Shown here: piece after piece, positions 17,956-26,273 of the stretch
How positions within the stretch are numbered: the first letter of the stretch is position 1
Layout of the letters: each line of letters starts with the position of its first letter
Assembly: GCA_903902915.1 (NCBI GenBank)
Contig: CAIUWR010000001.1
Coordinates: 1-64,000 of the forward strand
Direction: 5' to 3'
From: an uncultured Hyphomicrobiales bacterium
GTDB taxonomy: Bacteria; Pseudomonadota; Alphaproteobacteria; Rhizobiales; Beijerinckiaceae
DNA length: 64,000 nt
Position numbers and translations under genes: made by a program
Notes under the pieces: generated by a model
What the model saw: the letters and a program-made list of their open reading frames with translations, nothing else
Databases searched by the model: none
What the model was told of the DNA's origin: nothing

Positions 17956-19548
17956 TTATTTGTCGGTGAAACCGAATAACAATGATTTGATCGTGACCGG
18001 CACCGTGTTGGACGGCAGACGCACGCGCCCGATGTCGACGAAGTCAAAGTCCCTCAATGCGATGGCGTCGATGACCAGAACGTCGTTGCGCAGGCCAAGA
18101 TCTTCTCGCAAAATTGCGCCCAGCGACTGCGCCGCATCGCCTTCAAGCATGAGATAAAGCGGCGCTCCGACGGCGATCCTGTCAGCCATGCCCGCCACGA
18201 TCCCTTCTGCGAAGGCGCGCAAGCGCGCATAATCGGGCGCGCCGCGCCAGCGAAAGGCGAGAGCGAAATCGTTCGCGGGTTCGTCGACGCCAAGGAAGGC
18301 GCGGTGCTCCCCGATGGCTGCGGCGAGCGCGCCCGCCTCCACCGTCTCGCCAAAGGTGAAGTCCGGCTGGATGACACGCAGGTTGCGGCGCGGCAGCAGG
18401 GCGGCGTGGTCGGAGATATGGATCGTCTGCCCGCTGATCTGGACGCTGTGTTCCGAGGCGCCCAATGCGGTGGCTCGGATGCACTCTCCCGGCGGGGCCA
18501 GCGGCCAGGGCAAGGCGCCCTCGTCCAGCAGTTTGCGAAAGGCGCGCCCAAGTCGCCAACCAAGGTCGCCGAAGTCACGCTTTTCGCGGCCATAGACATA
18601 TTCGGCGACGCCGCCCGACACCATGACCGCGTCGATGGCGCCCAGATCGCTGATCGGATCCGTCACGAACAGGCTCGCGACTTCGGCGGGGATTGGCCGC
18701 CCGACGAGCGCCGCCACCAGCGCCTGCGCCATGGCCTGCGCGACGCGGGTCATATCCTGCGGGCTCACGGCCTCGCCAAGGCGCCAGTTCAGCCCGCCCT
18801 GCGCCGCATGGCGCGCGCCCGCAGGATCCAGCCTCGTGATCTTGTTGTCGAGATCGACCGCCATGAGCCGGCCGCCGACCTGCAAGGCTGCGGTGGCGAC
18901 CACGCGACCATTGTCGGCCACGGCGAATTTGGTGGTCGCGCCCCCGATGTCGATGTTGAGGATGCGCCGCCCTGCCCCCTGGGCGGAGGCCGCCACTGCG
19001 CCGGACCCATAGGCGGCCAGCATGGCCTCCATATGATCGCCCGCAGCGGCGCAGACCAGTTCGCCCACCTCGGCCGCCACGCGCTGCGCGATGGCCTGCG
19101 CATTCGCCCGCGCAGCCGCCGCCCCTGTCAGGATCACCACGCCGGTCTCGATGTCGTCCGGGGTGAGCCCCGCCGCATCGAAAGCGCGGCTGACGATGGC
19201 CCAAAGCTTGTCCTCGTCAATGAGATCGCCGTCGCGCAGGGGCGTCAGGGCGACGGGAGACATATAGAGCGTCTCGCGCGCCTTGGCCTGGCGGCGCAAG
19301 GCCCGGTGCTCGCCCGGCCCGCGCATTTCGAGCCGCGTGAAGATGACCTGCGTGCCCGAGGAGCCAACATCGAGGCCCATGCTGATCAAAGGCACGCTTT
19401 CCAGCGATTTCGAGTCGAGGGGGAGAAAATGCTCGTCGTGATCGTGATCGAAGTCGCCTTCGCCATGCTCATGGGCCGACAGCGCTCCGTAGCGGTGGTC
19501 CGCCTGGGAATGCGGGCTTTTTCCCTCGTCCTGCGGTGAACCGGGCAT
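17956..19548 (-). CDS. EutA-family protein (ethanolamine ammonia-lyase reactivase-like), orphan
   Basis: A 530-residue protein with the EutA pattern. A His/Asp-rich N-terminus (HEHGEGDFDHDHDEH) leads into MGLDVGSSGTQVIFTRL at about 58-74, an actin-like phosphate loop. NIDIGGATTKFAVADNGRVV follows near 225, VMVSGGVAEYVYGRE near 325, and a closing GECIRATALGASEHSVQISG, then LLPRRNLRV. EutA uses ATP to eject damaged cobalamin from ethanolamine ammonia-lyase (EutBC). No eutB, eutC or microcompartment gene lies in this window. The gene follows two cupin genes on the same strand, so it may serve another enzyme. The start at ATG 19548 is uncertain (TTG 19629 also open). Confidence 0.75.
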   Translation of the reverse strand: MPGSPQDEGKSPHSQADHRYGALSAHEHGEGDFDHDHDEHFLPLDSKSLESVPLISMGLDVGSSGTQVIFTRLEMRGPGEHRALRRQAKARETLYMSPVALTPLRDGDLIDEDKLWAIVSRAFDAAGLTPDDIETGVVILTGAAAARANAQAIAQRVAAEVGELVCAAAGDHMEAMLAAYGSGAVAASAQGAGRRILNIDIGGATTKFAVADNGRVVATAALQVGGRLMAVDLDNKITRLDPAGARHAAQGGLNWRLGEAVSPQDMTRVAQAMAQALVAALVGRPIPAEVASLFVTDPISDLGAIDAVMVSGGVAEYVYGREKRDFGDLGWRLGRAFRKLLDEGALPWPLAPPGECIRATALGASEHSVQISGQTIHISDHAALLPRRNLRVIQPDFTFGETVEAGALAAAIGEHRAFLGVDEPANDFALAFRWRGAPDYARLRAFAEGIVAGMADRIAVGAPLYLMLEGDAAQSLGAILREDLGLRNDVLVIDAIALRDFDFVDIGRVRLPSNTVPVTIKSLLFGFTDK

Positions 19549-19685
19549 GTCATGGCTCTGGCGTTTCAAGGGCCGCCCGAAGGCGCGGATTGAATGGATA
19601 TAAGGCGCTGGATAACTGGCGCGCAACAAAATGGCCGGGCGCGAGGCCCGGCCATGAACGTCGCCTTCGCTTTGGCGAAAGACGC

Positions 19686-20300
19686 TTACTTGGAGCCCTT
19701 GCGCTCGCCGCGCAGGAACTCGCGCACGATCTCTTCGGTCAGCACGATGCGCGGATCGAACTCCGGCGCGTCTTCGAACTGGTCGAGCGTGTTGAGGCCG
19801 ATCTGCTTGAAGATGCGGTTTTGCGAAGAGATGAAGCGGGCCGGCTTCTCCGGGTCAGCATTGAAATGCTGATGGATCGTGTTCGGCGGGATGTAGATCA
19901 CATCGCCAGCTTCCCAGTCGAAGCGCTTGGTCTCGTCCAGCGGCTTCCACTCGAAGACGTCGGTGATCTCGACGTCGCAATCCTGATGGATGTCGTAGCC
20001 GCGGCCTTCGAGCACATAGACGCATTCTTCGGCCAGATGCCGATGTTTGCCCGAGCGCGAGCCCGGCGGCAAGATCTGCATATAGGCGTCGACCGTCTCC
20101 ATGCGGGTGTTCATGCCTTCGTTGATCAGATGCTTCAAAAGCCCCTGACGCGACATTTCCCAAGGCATTTCGCTCGGCCGAACAACCTTCTTGCGGCGCG
20201 AGTTGCGCGAAGGCGCATCCTGCGCGTCATCAAGAAGACGCTGATAAAGACGCTCGTTGCCTTTGCCCTGCAACCAGCTTGACGTTTCGCCCCAGGCCAT
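19686..20300 (-). CDS. Cupin-domain protein, tandem copy B
   Basis: A 204-residue single-cupin protein. Motif 1 is visible as SGKHRHLAEECVYVLEGRGY (His86, His88, Glu91/92) and motif 2 as GDVIYIPPNTIHQHFNAD (His143), which gives a complete 3-His/1-Glu metal site. Single cupins of this type include gentisate-like and other Fe(II) dioxygenases and isomerases. A strong AAGGAGG precedes the start, and its ATG shares one base with the stop of the upstream cupin (TGATG), so the two are translationally coupled. The two cupins may form a heteromer. Substrate unknown. Confidence 0.8.
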   Translation of the reverse strand: MAWGETSSWLQGKGNERLYQRLLDDAQDAPSRNSRRKKVVRPSEMPWEMSRQGLLKHLINEGMNTRMETVDAYMQILPPGSRSGKHRHLAEECVYVLEGRGYDIHQDCDVEITDVFEWKPLDETKRFDWEAGDVIYIPPNTIHQHFNADPEKPARFISSQNRIFKQIGLNTLDQFEDAPEFDPRIVLTEEIVREFLRGERKGSK

Positions 20301-20941
20301 CAGTAGCCTCCTTCCGGATGATTCAAGTCGTCCTCGATTTCGCGCGCGATGAAGCCCTCGGATTCGGGGGTCACATCAACCGGGCGATCCTTCACGGTCT
20401 TCTGGAAGAGCATGTTGAGGAAGAGGTACATGGGCTTCGTCTTGATGACGATGGCGCGCGCCGGCTTGGTCGCATCCGCATTGAAATGCTGATGCACGCA
20501 ATTGTTGTGGACGATGGCCACGTCGCCAGCCTGCCAGTCATAGCGCACGCCGTCATGGATCTCGTAGCCGGTGCCGTCGAGAATGTAGAAGGCGGCCTCG
20601 TTCACATGGCCATGCTTCTGTGAGGAGGCGCCGGGCGCATATTCTTCAAGATGGAGATGGAAGGTCTGGGTGATCCCATCCTTGGGCTCCACATAATGGC
20701 GGCTGAAGCACTGCGGTCCGTCAATGAAGCCGATTTCCTTGGCCTTGCGGACGCGTGGCACGGCGCGCAGGCGGTCCAGCTCTTCCTTGACGTTATAGGC
20801 GCCCTGAATGGAACGGACGAAGATCCGGTCCTTCTTGGAATGATAAAGATTGGCGATCTTTTCTTCCCGGCTCTGATTTTCCGAATTATGCCCGATCGGC
20901 GCGTTGGCGGCGCCTTTCTGGACCCTGGGCTCTGAATCCAT
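20300..20941 (-). CDS. Cupin-domain protein, tandem copy A
   Basis: A 213-residue cupin. Motif 1 is SSQKHGHVNEAAFYILDGTG (His110, His112, Glu115) and motif 2 GDVAIVHNNCVHQHFNAD (His150). HQHFNAD is shared word for word with copy B, which points to a duplicated family, although the N-terminal halves differ. The ATG at 20941 has GAGGAA upstream. It is first in a probable minus-strand operon (cupin A, cupin B, EutA-like) and is divergent from an amidohydrolase gene at 21174. A metal-dependent dioxygenase or isomerase role is likely from the intact site; the reaction is not determined. Confidence 0.8.
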   Translation of the reverse strand: MDSEPRVQKGAANAPIGHNSENQSREEKIANLYHSKKDRIFVRSIQGAYNVKEELDRLRAVPRVRKAKEIGFIDGPQCFSRHYVEPKDGITQTFHLHLEEYAPGASSQKHGHVNEAAFYILDGTGYEIHDGVRYDWQAGDVAIVHNNCVHQHFNADATKPARAIVIKTKPMYLFLNMLFQKTVKDRPVDVTPESEGFIAREIEDDLNHPEGGY

Positions 20942-21173
20942 CGCTTCGTTCCTCGCTCGCCGCCGGATGCGCGGCTCCCTTTGCAGTTCATTTGCTTTTC
21001 GGCCCACCGACGGGCTCTGTCAAGGGAGGGTGCAACCGGCGTGGCCGAGCCGAGCCTCTTTAATGCAGGCGTAAGCGATGATTGCTTTTTCCTCGTCGAT
21101 GCCGGTAAAACCAACCCGAGCTGAGGACCCGGCGACCCGGGCCCCCGACGCGCCCACCAGGAGGTTCGCCCAG

Positions 21174-22190
21174 ATGCGCTATATCGACTGCTTCAATCAC
21201 TTCTTCCCCGACGCCCTCTGGCAGAAAATGATGTCCACCCCCGGCGCGTCCGCCGACATCGGTGCGCGCATGCGCGGCATTCCTGCGATCTATGACCTCA
21301 CCGAGCGCATGCGTGTGGTCGATCTGTTCCGCACGAACAAGAACTACTCCCAGGTGATCTCGCTGGGCATGCCCCCGCTGGAAGCTCTGGGCACGCCCGA
21401 GCTGGTCGAAGAATTCGCCCGCCTCGCCAACGACGGCCAGGCCGAACTCTGCGCGAAGCATCCCGACTATTTCTGCGGCTGGCTCGCCTCCCTGCCCATG
21501 AACTCCCCCAACGCCGCCAAGGAATGGGAACGCGCCATCTCCATCGGCGCCAACGGGTTGCAGCTGCATTCCAACATCAACGGCAAGCCGCTGGATGACG
21601 AGGAATTCCGCCCGATCTTCGAAATCGCCGAGAAACACAACAAGCCGGTGTTCCTGCACCCCTCGCGCGGCGCCTTCGATCTGCCCGACTACAAGACCGA
21701 GTCCAAGTCCAAGTATGAGATCTGGTGGACCTTCGGCTGGCCCTACGAGACCTCGGTCGCGATGGCCCGCCTGGTGTTCGGCGGCGTGATGGATCAGTTC
21801 CCGGACCTCAAGGTTCTCGCCCATCACCTTGGCGCCATGGTGCCCTTCTTCGAAGGCCGCGTCGGCCCCGGCTGGGATCAGCTTGGCAACCGCACCACGG
21901 ACGAGGACTACAAGACGCTGCTGAAGAACATGAAGCGTCGTCCCCTCGACTACTTCAAGGACTTCTACGCCGACAGCGCGGTGTTCGGCTCCAAGGCTGC
22001 GACCGAATGCGGCTTGTCCTTCTACGGCGCCGACAAGGTGCTCTTCGCCTCAGATTGCCCCTTCGACCCTGAAAAGGGCCCGGGCTACATCCGCGAGACC
22101 ATCCAGATCCTCGAGGATCTGAAGCTCTCGCAGGAAGACATGGAAAAGATCTGCTACAAGAACGCCCAGAGCCTGCTCGGCATCAAGTAA
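21174..22190 (+). CDS. Amidohydrolase-2 family protein (ACMSD-like decarboxylase/hydrolase)
   Basis: A 338-residue TIM-barrel protein of the ACMSD / gamma-resorcylate decarboxylase group. VFLHPSRGAFDL and LKVLAHHLGAMVPFFEGRVG supply metal-site histidines, and VLFASDCPFDPEKG the closing Asp. The first motif, normally HxH at the start of strand 1, reads IDCFNHFFP, so its first histidine is replaced by Phe7 while His9 remains. An AGGAGG nine bases before the ATG at 21174 fixes the start; the upstream extension lacks a site. The gene is divergent from the cupin operon, so both probably share a promoter region and a pathway. Decarboxylation of an aromatic or semialdehyde acid is plausible. Confidence 0.8.
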   Translation: MRYIDCFNHFFPDALWQKMMSTPGASADIGARMRGIPAIYDLTERMRVVDLFRTNKNYSQVISLGMPPLEALGTPELVEEFARLANDGQAELCAKHPDYFCGWLASLPMNSPNAAKEWERAISIGANGLQLHSNINGKPLDDEEFRPIFEIAEKHNKPVFLHPSRGAFDLPDYKTESKSKYEIWWTFGWPYETSVAMARLVFGGVMDQFPDLKVLAHHLGAMVPFFEGRVGPGWDQLGNRTTDEDYKTLLKNMKRRPLDYFKDFYADSAVFGSKAATECGLSFYGADKVLFASDCPFDPEKGPGYIRETIQILEDLKLSQEDMEKICYKNAQSLLGIK

Positions 22191-22220
22191 GCGGTTCTTT
22201 CCGACCCGCCAAAAACCTGG

Positions 22221-22246
22221 ACGCGCCGGTTCCCCCGGCGCGTTTT
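22221..22246 (+). terminator. Rho-independent terminator of the amidohydrolase gene
   Basis: A 9-bp GC-rich stem, ACGCGCCGG/CCGGCGCGT, with a 5-base loop is followed by a T run. It begins 31 bp after the amidohydrolase stop. Confidence 0.85.
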
Positions 22247-22266
22247 GCATGGCGACGATGGCTGAC

Positions 22267-23316
22267 CTATTCGCCGTTGGCTGGCGACGCGAGGGCCCGC
22301 GTCGCCTTACCGATCTGGGAACGTTCGAACAAAATGATCACCGGGATCGCCATAGCCAGCGGCAACAGCAGATAGAAAAGGCGCCAGACCAGCAGGGCCG
22401 CAAAGACCGCCGTGGCGGGCACGTTCGGCATGACGGCCAGAAACACGGCCTCCATCACCCCGACCCCGCCCGGCACCTGCGAAAGCAGACCGGCGGAAAA
22501 GGACAGAAGGAAAGCGCCCAGCACAATCTGGAACCCGGGGCTTCCGTCCGCTGGCAGGGCGAAATAGATGATCCCGGCCGCGCCCATGAGTTCGAGCGGC
22601 GCCGCCAGACATTGCCGCGCCACGACGGGCAGGCCCGGATAGACCAGTTTGAAATTGCCGATCTTCAGGGGCCGCAGCCGCAGCCAGGCGCCCAGCACAT
22701 AGACGAGGCAAAAAGCGAGGAGCCCCCCGCCCACCAGCCGCGCCGCGCTGTCGCCAATGGCGAAATGCCGCGACAGGGAGGTCAGCGGCCGAATGATCTC
22801 CGGCTCCGCCACAAGGACGGCGCCCAGCAGGAGCAAGGTGCCAAAGGCGAAGGTGAAGGAGCAGAGGGCCACGAGCACTGCGATTTCCGCCGCGCTCAGG
22901 CCCTTGGCGGTATAGGCGCGCAGACGCACCATGCCGCCCGAAAAGACCGACGCCCCGATGTTGTGCGAGATCGCATAGGTCACGAACGAGCAGACCGCTA
23001 TATAAAGGTAGGAGATGCCCCGCTGCTTGCCCAGATGGATGAGCGAAATGCGGTCGTACCAGGCCAGCGCGGCATAGGCGACGAGCGTCGATGCGAAGGC
23101 CAGCAGATAGGAATGGGGCGGGATCACCGCCAGCTTGGCGCCGATGACGCTCGCGATCACCTTGATCTGCGACCACAGGTCGCCCGTCTCCAGCAGCGCC
23201 TTGACCGCCAGATCGCTGGCGGCCTCCGCTTTCAGCTTCTCATATAAAAGCTTGACGGACAGAACGACGGCCACGAGCCCCAGGAGCGGCCAGACATAAT
23301 CCAGATAGCGCTTCAT
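22267..23316 (-). CDS. Lysylphosphatidylglycerol synthase TM-region (UPF0104-like) membrane protein
   Basis: A 349-residue polytopic membrane protein with about eight hydrophobic segments. It carries the markers of the UPF0104/LPG-synthetase TM family: NIGASVFSGGMVRLRAYTAK near the middle and GLLSQVPGGVGVMEAVFLAV towards the end. Members are flippase-like parts of aminoacyl-lipid synthases or stand-alone proteins of unknown substrate. There is no soluble aminoacyl-transferase domain. I chose ATG 23316 because it puts the first helix (VWPLLGLVAVVLSVKLLY) directly after a short basic N-terminus. It lies downstream of fliJ on the same strand. Confidence 0.8.
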   Translation of the reverse strand: MKRYLDYVWPLLGLVAVVLSVKLLYEKLKAEAASDLAVKALLETGDLWSQIKVIASVIGAKLAVIPPHSYLLAFASTLVAYAALAWYDRISLIHLGKQRGISYLYIAVCSFVTYAISHNIGASVFSGGMVRLRAYTAKGLSAAEIAVLVALCSFTFAFGTLLLLGAVLVAEPEIIRPLTSLSRHFAIGDSAARLVGGGLLAFCLVYVLGAWLRLRPLKIGNFKLVYPGLPVVARQCLAAPLELMGAAGIIYFALPADGSPGFQIVLGAFLLSFSAGLLSQVPGGVGVMEAVFLAVMPNVPATAVFAALLVWRLFYLLLPLAMAIPVIILFERSQIGKATRALASPANGE

Positions 23317-23439
23317 GCCTGCACGTTCGCCTGCCGGTTGGACTACGTCGGCCCGCCGCCGACGCCGCCATCCCTGCACGAGCGGGCGCCTCCTTGCAAG
23401 CGCTCAGATGCACAGCTCATGTTTTCGCGCCCGCCTGGC

Positions 23440-23841
23440 TTACGGGCGCGAGGCTCCAAGGCCAATCATGTCCATATCGACGCGTTCGCGCAAAGGCTCC
23501 AGGCGGTCGCCTTTCTCGCGTCCGTCCAGAGACTGGGCCTTGCCGAGTTCCTCCAGCGCTTCGGCATGACGAGCCTTCGCCTCCTCAAGCTGCGGGCGCA
23601 GGTCTTCGCTCGATTGCTTGAGATTGTCGCGCCGCCCGCGCGCCGCCCGCGCATAGGTGGAATAGGCGAAATGGCTCATGTCCGAGATGCCGCTGCGTTG
23701 CTCCTCCAGCGCGATCTCCCGATCAAGATCGGCCGCCATGCGCCCGAACTCGGCGATCATCGCTTCGATCTGCGCCACTCGACGGCGCTTTTCTTCTGCC
23801 TGGAACCGCTTCAGGCGGATCAATGTATCCCGCGACTTCAT
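23440..23841 (-). CDS. fliJ: FliJ-family flagellar export chaperone
   Basis: A 133-residue, almost wholly helical protein beginning MKSRDTLIRLKRFQAEEKRR. It continues with heptad-rich coiled coil (IAEFGRMAADLDREIALEEQ) and SDMSHFAYSTYARAARGRRD, the pattern of short alphaproteobacterial FliJ proteins. FliJ couples the FliI ATPase to the export gate. The partner fliI is not in the window, since the next gene on this strand is a UPF0104 membrane protein. CGGAG seven bases ahead supports the second ATG (23841) rather than 23847. It is divergent from ctrA, which controls flagellar genes in related bacteria. Confidence 0.75.
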   Translation of the reverse strand: MKSRDTLIRLKRFQAEEKRRRVAQIEAMIAEFGRMAADLDREIALEEQRSGISDMSHFAYSTYARAARGRRDNLKQSSEDLRPQLEEAKARHAEALEELGKAQSLDGREKGDRLEPLRERVDMDMIGLGASRP

Positions 23842-24035
23842 ACGCATACTCCGAGACGCAGATTAATGGCTGCCGGAAGTCCGAAGACACCGGGGACGAA
23901 ACACTCCGCGAGACAGGGTCACCATGGCCTATGGAAGTTGACCGTTCCTTACCCAGAGAGAGCCGACCCTCAACATTTTTTCCCAAAATCTCCGCAAGAA
24001 GATTCGGCGCCGGGCAAAGTGATTCTCTGTGAACG

Positions 24036-24051
24036 TTAACTAGATGCTAAC
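24036..24051. promoter_or_regulatory. Candidate CtrA-binding site between fliJ and ctrA
   Basis: TTAA-CTAGATG-CTAAC matches the CtrA consensus TTAA-N7-TTAAC at all but one defined base (8 of 9). It lies about 195 bp before the fliJ start and 360 bp before ctrA. CtrA autoregulation and control of flagellar genes are established in Caulobacter and relatives; binding here is inference. Further TTAA words occur near 24275-24300 but not at the correct spacing. Confidence 0.5.
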
Positions 24052-24111
24052 CAACCTGCCCAATCCTGGTAAAATGGCTGCTTGCCCCGATTTGGGCTCT
24101 GGTCAGGCGGC

Positions 24112-24267
24112 GACTCGGCGAAGACACGAGGAGTGTGAGTCGAAAGAGTCGCTTAGCCCCTGACGTTAAACTTCCTTATCAAGAAAATAATGAGCGCCTT
24201 CGTTCTGAATTTGCCTCACTTTCAGCCATTTTCAGAGTTTTTACGATCATGCTTGCATGCGGGAATC
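24112..24267. promoter_or_regulatory. Cluster of four GANTC (CcrM) sites in the ctrA upstream region
   Basis: GACTC at 24112, GAGTC at 24137 and 24146, and GAATC at 24263 lie within 156 bp of the 568-bp gap between fliJ and ctrA. GANTC is expected about once per 256 bp. CcrM methylation of GANTC is known to time a ctrA promoter in Caulobacter, so the cluster may link ctrA transcription to replication here. The rest of the gap (23842-24409) shows AT-rich blocks but no gene. Confidence 0.5.
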
Positions 24268-24409
24268 AGATTTTGTTAACCATTGCCTGTTAATTTTTTA
24301 ACGGCGGAATTCGGCGGGCCAGTCGCCCGTCTTTTGGAACCGCTTCGCCGGGCTGTTTGCGTCGGCCGGGCTTGTAGACGCGTTCCATGGGGCAATGGTG
24401 GGGACTGAC

Positions 24410-25111
24410 ATGCGCGTATTATTGATCGAAGACGACAGCGCTACGGCCCAAAGCATCGAGCTGATGCTGAAGTCGGAGAATTTCAACGTTTATACAACCG
24501 ACCTGGGCGAAGAGGGCATCGACCTCGGCAAGCTCTATGATTACGACATCATCCTTCTTGACCTCAATCTGCCCGACATGTCCGGCTATGAGGTGTTGAG
24601 GACGCTGCGCGTCGCCAAGGTGAAGACGCCCATTCTGATTCTCTCCGGCCTCGCCGGCATCGAGGACAAGGTTAAGGGTCTGGGCTTCGGCGCCGACGAC
24701 TACCTGACCAAGCCGTTCCACAAGGATGAGCTTGTCGCCCGCATTCACGCCATCGTCCGACGCTCGAAGGGCCATGCCCAGTCGGTGATCGCGACCGGCG
24801 ACCTTGTCGTGAATCTTGACCAGAAGACGGTCGAGGTCAGCAGCATGCGTGTGCATCTGACCGGCAAGGAATACCAGATGCTCGAGCTGCTCTCGCTGCG
24901 CAAGGGCACGACCCTGACCAAAGAAATGTTCCTCAACCATCTCTATGGCGGCATGGATGAGCCCGAACTGAAGATCATCGACGTGTTCATCTGCAAGCTC
25001 CGCAAGAAGCTCGCCAACGCCAGCCAGGGCCGCAACTACATCGAGACGGTATGGGGCCGCGGCTATGTTCTGCGCGAGCCTAATGACGCTGAAGAGCGCA
25101 TTCTGGCCTGA
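24410..25111 (+). CDS. ctrA: Cell cycle response regulator CtrA
   Basis: A 233-residue OmpR-type regulator. The receiver (1 to about 120) begins [20 protein letters not shown], with phospho-acceptor Asp51 in [13 protein letters not shown] and Lys in [13 protein letters not shown]. The DNA-binding winged helix (about 125-230) includes [20 protein letters not shown] and [12 protein letters not shown]. Length, the position of Asp51 and the near-invariant sequence identify CtrA, the alphaproteobacterial master regulator of division, flagella and envelope genes. ATG 24410 follows a GGGG-type site; the upstream TTG/ATG codons are not part of the conserved protein. Its phosphotransferase chpT converges from the right, and its antagonist sciP lies at 55713. 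Confidence 0.97.
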   Translation: MRVLLIEDDSATAQSIELMLKSENFNVYTTDLGEEGIDLGKLYDYDIILLDLNLPDMSGYEVLRTLRVAKVKTPILILSGLAGIEDKVKGLGFGADDYLTKPFHKDELVARIHAIVRRSKGHAQSVIATGDLVVNLDQKTVEVSSMRVHLTGKEYQMLELLSLRKGTTLTKEMFLNHLYGGMDEPELKIIDVFICKLRKKLANASQGRNYIETVWGRGYVLREPNDAEERILA

Positions 25112-25153
25112 ACGCACGCCGGGCGCCGATCACAAAACCCTGTTTGCTGAAAT

Positions 25154-25192
25154 GACCCCCGAACGTTGGACATCCAACTTCGGGGGTCTTTT
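25154..25192 (+). terminator. ctrA terminator hairpin
   Basis: Outer arms GACCCCCGAA/TTCGGGGGTC and inner arms GTTGGA/TCCAAC form a long stem with a two-base loop and one bulged C, followed by TTTT. It starts 43 bp after the ctrA stop. A 31-base core (25156-25186) recurs with two changes behind sciP. Confidence 0.9.
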
Positions 25193-25223
25193 CGTTGCGC
25201 GGTTTTCGGTTTGGGCGCTCACG

Positions 25224-25251
25224 AAAAAAGCCGCCGGAGAACCGACGGCTT
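25224..25251 (-). terminator. chpT terminator
   Basis: Read on the minus strand, AAGCCGTCGG-TTCT-CCGGCGGCTT is followed by a T run (A24-A29 on the plus strand). It lies 25 bp beyond the chpT stop and next to the ctrA terminator, so the two convergent genes are insulated from each other. Confidence 0.88.
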
Positions 25252-25275
25252 ATTCCACATTCCGAACTGATTTTT

Positions 25276-25953
25276 TTATTCGGCGGCCTGCGCGGCGCAG
25301 GCGGCGCCGGAGCGCGCTGAAATCTCGATGAAATCCGGGGTGATCTGCGCGTTGATGTCCATGCTGCACTCACGCGCGATCAAGCCCGTATAGAAAGCCT
25401 GCACGCCGTGTGCGTCCACATGCTCGGTCTTCGGCTCGCCCGCCATCAACGCGGGGACGTGATCGGCGAGGCGCAGATGCGAACCCTTCGTGTTGACCGA
25501 CATCTGCGTTTGGCCCTCAACGTCCATGATGCTCACGGTGATGACGCCGCCGCGCGGAATCGTCGCCGCGGCGATCAGGCACATGTTGAGAATCAACTTC
25601 ACCTTGTTCTTCGGCATGAGCACGCGCGCCGCGTTCCAGTCGAGCGTTGTGCGGTCGTCGACAAACAGGTTGCGCGCCACCTTTTCCGCGTCGCCAGTGT
25701 CGATGGAGGCGCCAGCCGACCCTGCGGCGCCAAAGGCCAGACGGCAGAACTGTAGCCGGGCCGAGGCTGTATTGGCGCTCTTCTTGATCAGCTCGAGCGC
25801 GAAATTCCGCATCTCGGGGTCGGTCTCGTCCTCCAGCACCTCAAGGCCGTTCACGATGGCGCCGACCGGGCTGATGACGTCATGGCAAACCCGTGAACAC
25901 AAGAGCGCCGCGAGGTCGAGGGGATCCAGAGCGAAAATCGACATGTGCGTCAT
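25276..25953 (-). CDS. chpT: Histidine phosphotransferase ChpT
   Basis: A 225-residue protein starting MTHMSIFALDPLDLAALLCS, followed by RVCHDVISPVGAIVNGLEVL, whose His is the phospho-accepting residue of the dimeric helical domain. The C-terminal half is a degenerate histidine-kinase ATPase fold (LILNMCLIAAATIPRGGVIT...). ChpT passes phosphate from the CckA hybrid kinase to CtrA and CpdR. Convergence with ctrA fits its role. The start is uncertain between 25953 and 25944, three codons apart; neither has a strong ribosome site. Confidence 0.9.
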   Translation of the reverse strand: MTHMSIFALDPLDLAALLCSRVCHDVISPVGAIVNGLEVLEDETDPEMRNFALELIKKSANTASARLQFCRLAFGAAGSAGASIDTGDAEKVARNLFVDDRTTLDWNAARVLMPKNKVKLILNMCLIAAATIPRGGVITVSIMDVEGQTQMSVNTKGSHLRLADHVPALMAGEPKTEHVDAHGVQAFYTGLIARECSMDINAQITPDFIEISARSGAACAAQAAE

Positions 25954-26273
25954 CCGTATGGAGGGCGGGGCGCGCCCTGGCCTGAAGACAAGACAATCCC
26001 GTCCAGCGAAAGGCTGGCGCAAAGGATACGCGAACGCTACTGAAACAAAATACGGGAGAACGTCAGGAAAGATTCGACTCAAGGGACTCCCGATTAAATA
26101 TTGGTAATCGACTGATTCGGGCTTGGGAAGCCCCCATTTGAAACTGCTGGCGCCCCTTCGCATTTTACGCATGCTGGCGAGCGGACACCGTGGAGGACCG
26201 GGATTGCGGATGACGGGCGCATCATGCTCATTTGCATGGACATGGGGTGTCGGCTTTGGCGGAGCAAGGAGCC

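Noticed and set aside
18304-19539. 411-codon open frame on the plus strand opposite the EutA-like gene
   Set aside because: Antisense shadow; no domain, and the minus strand encodes a well-conserved family.
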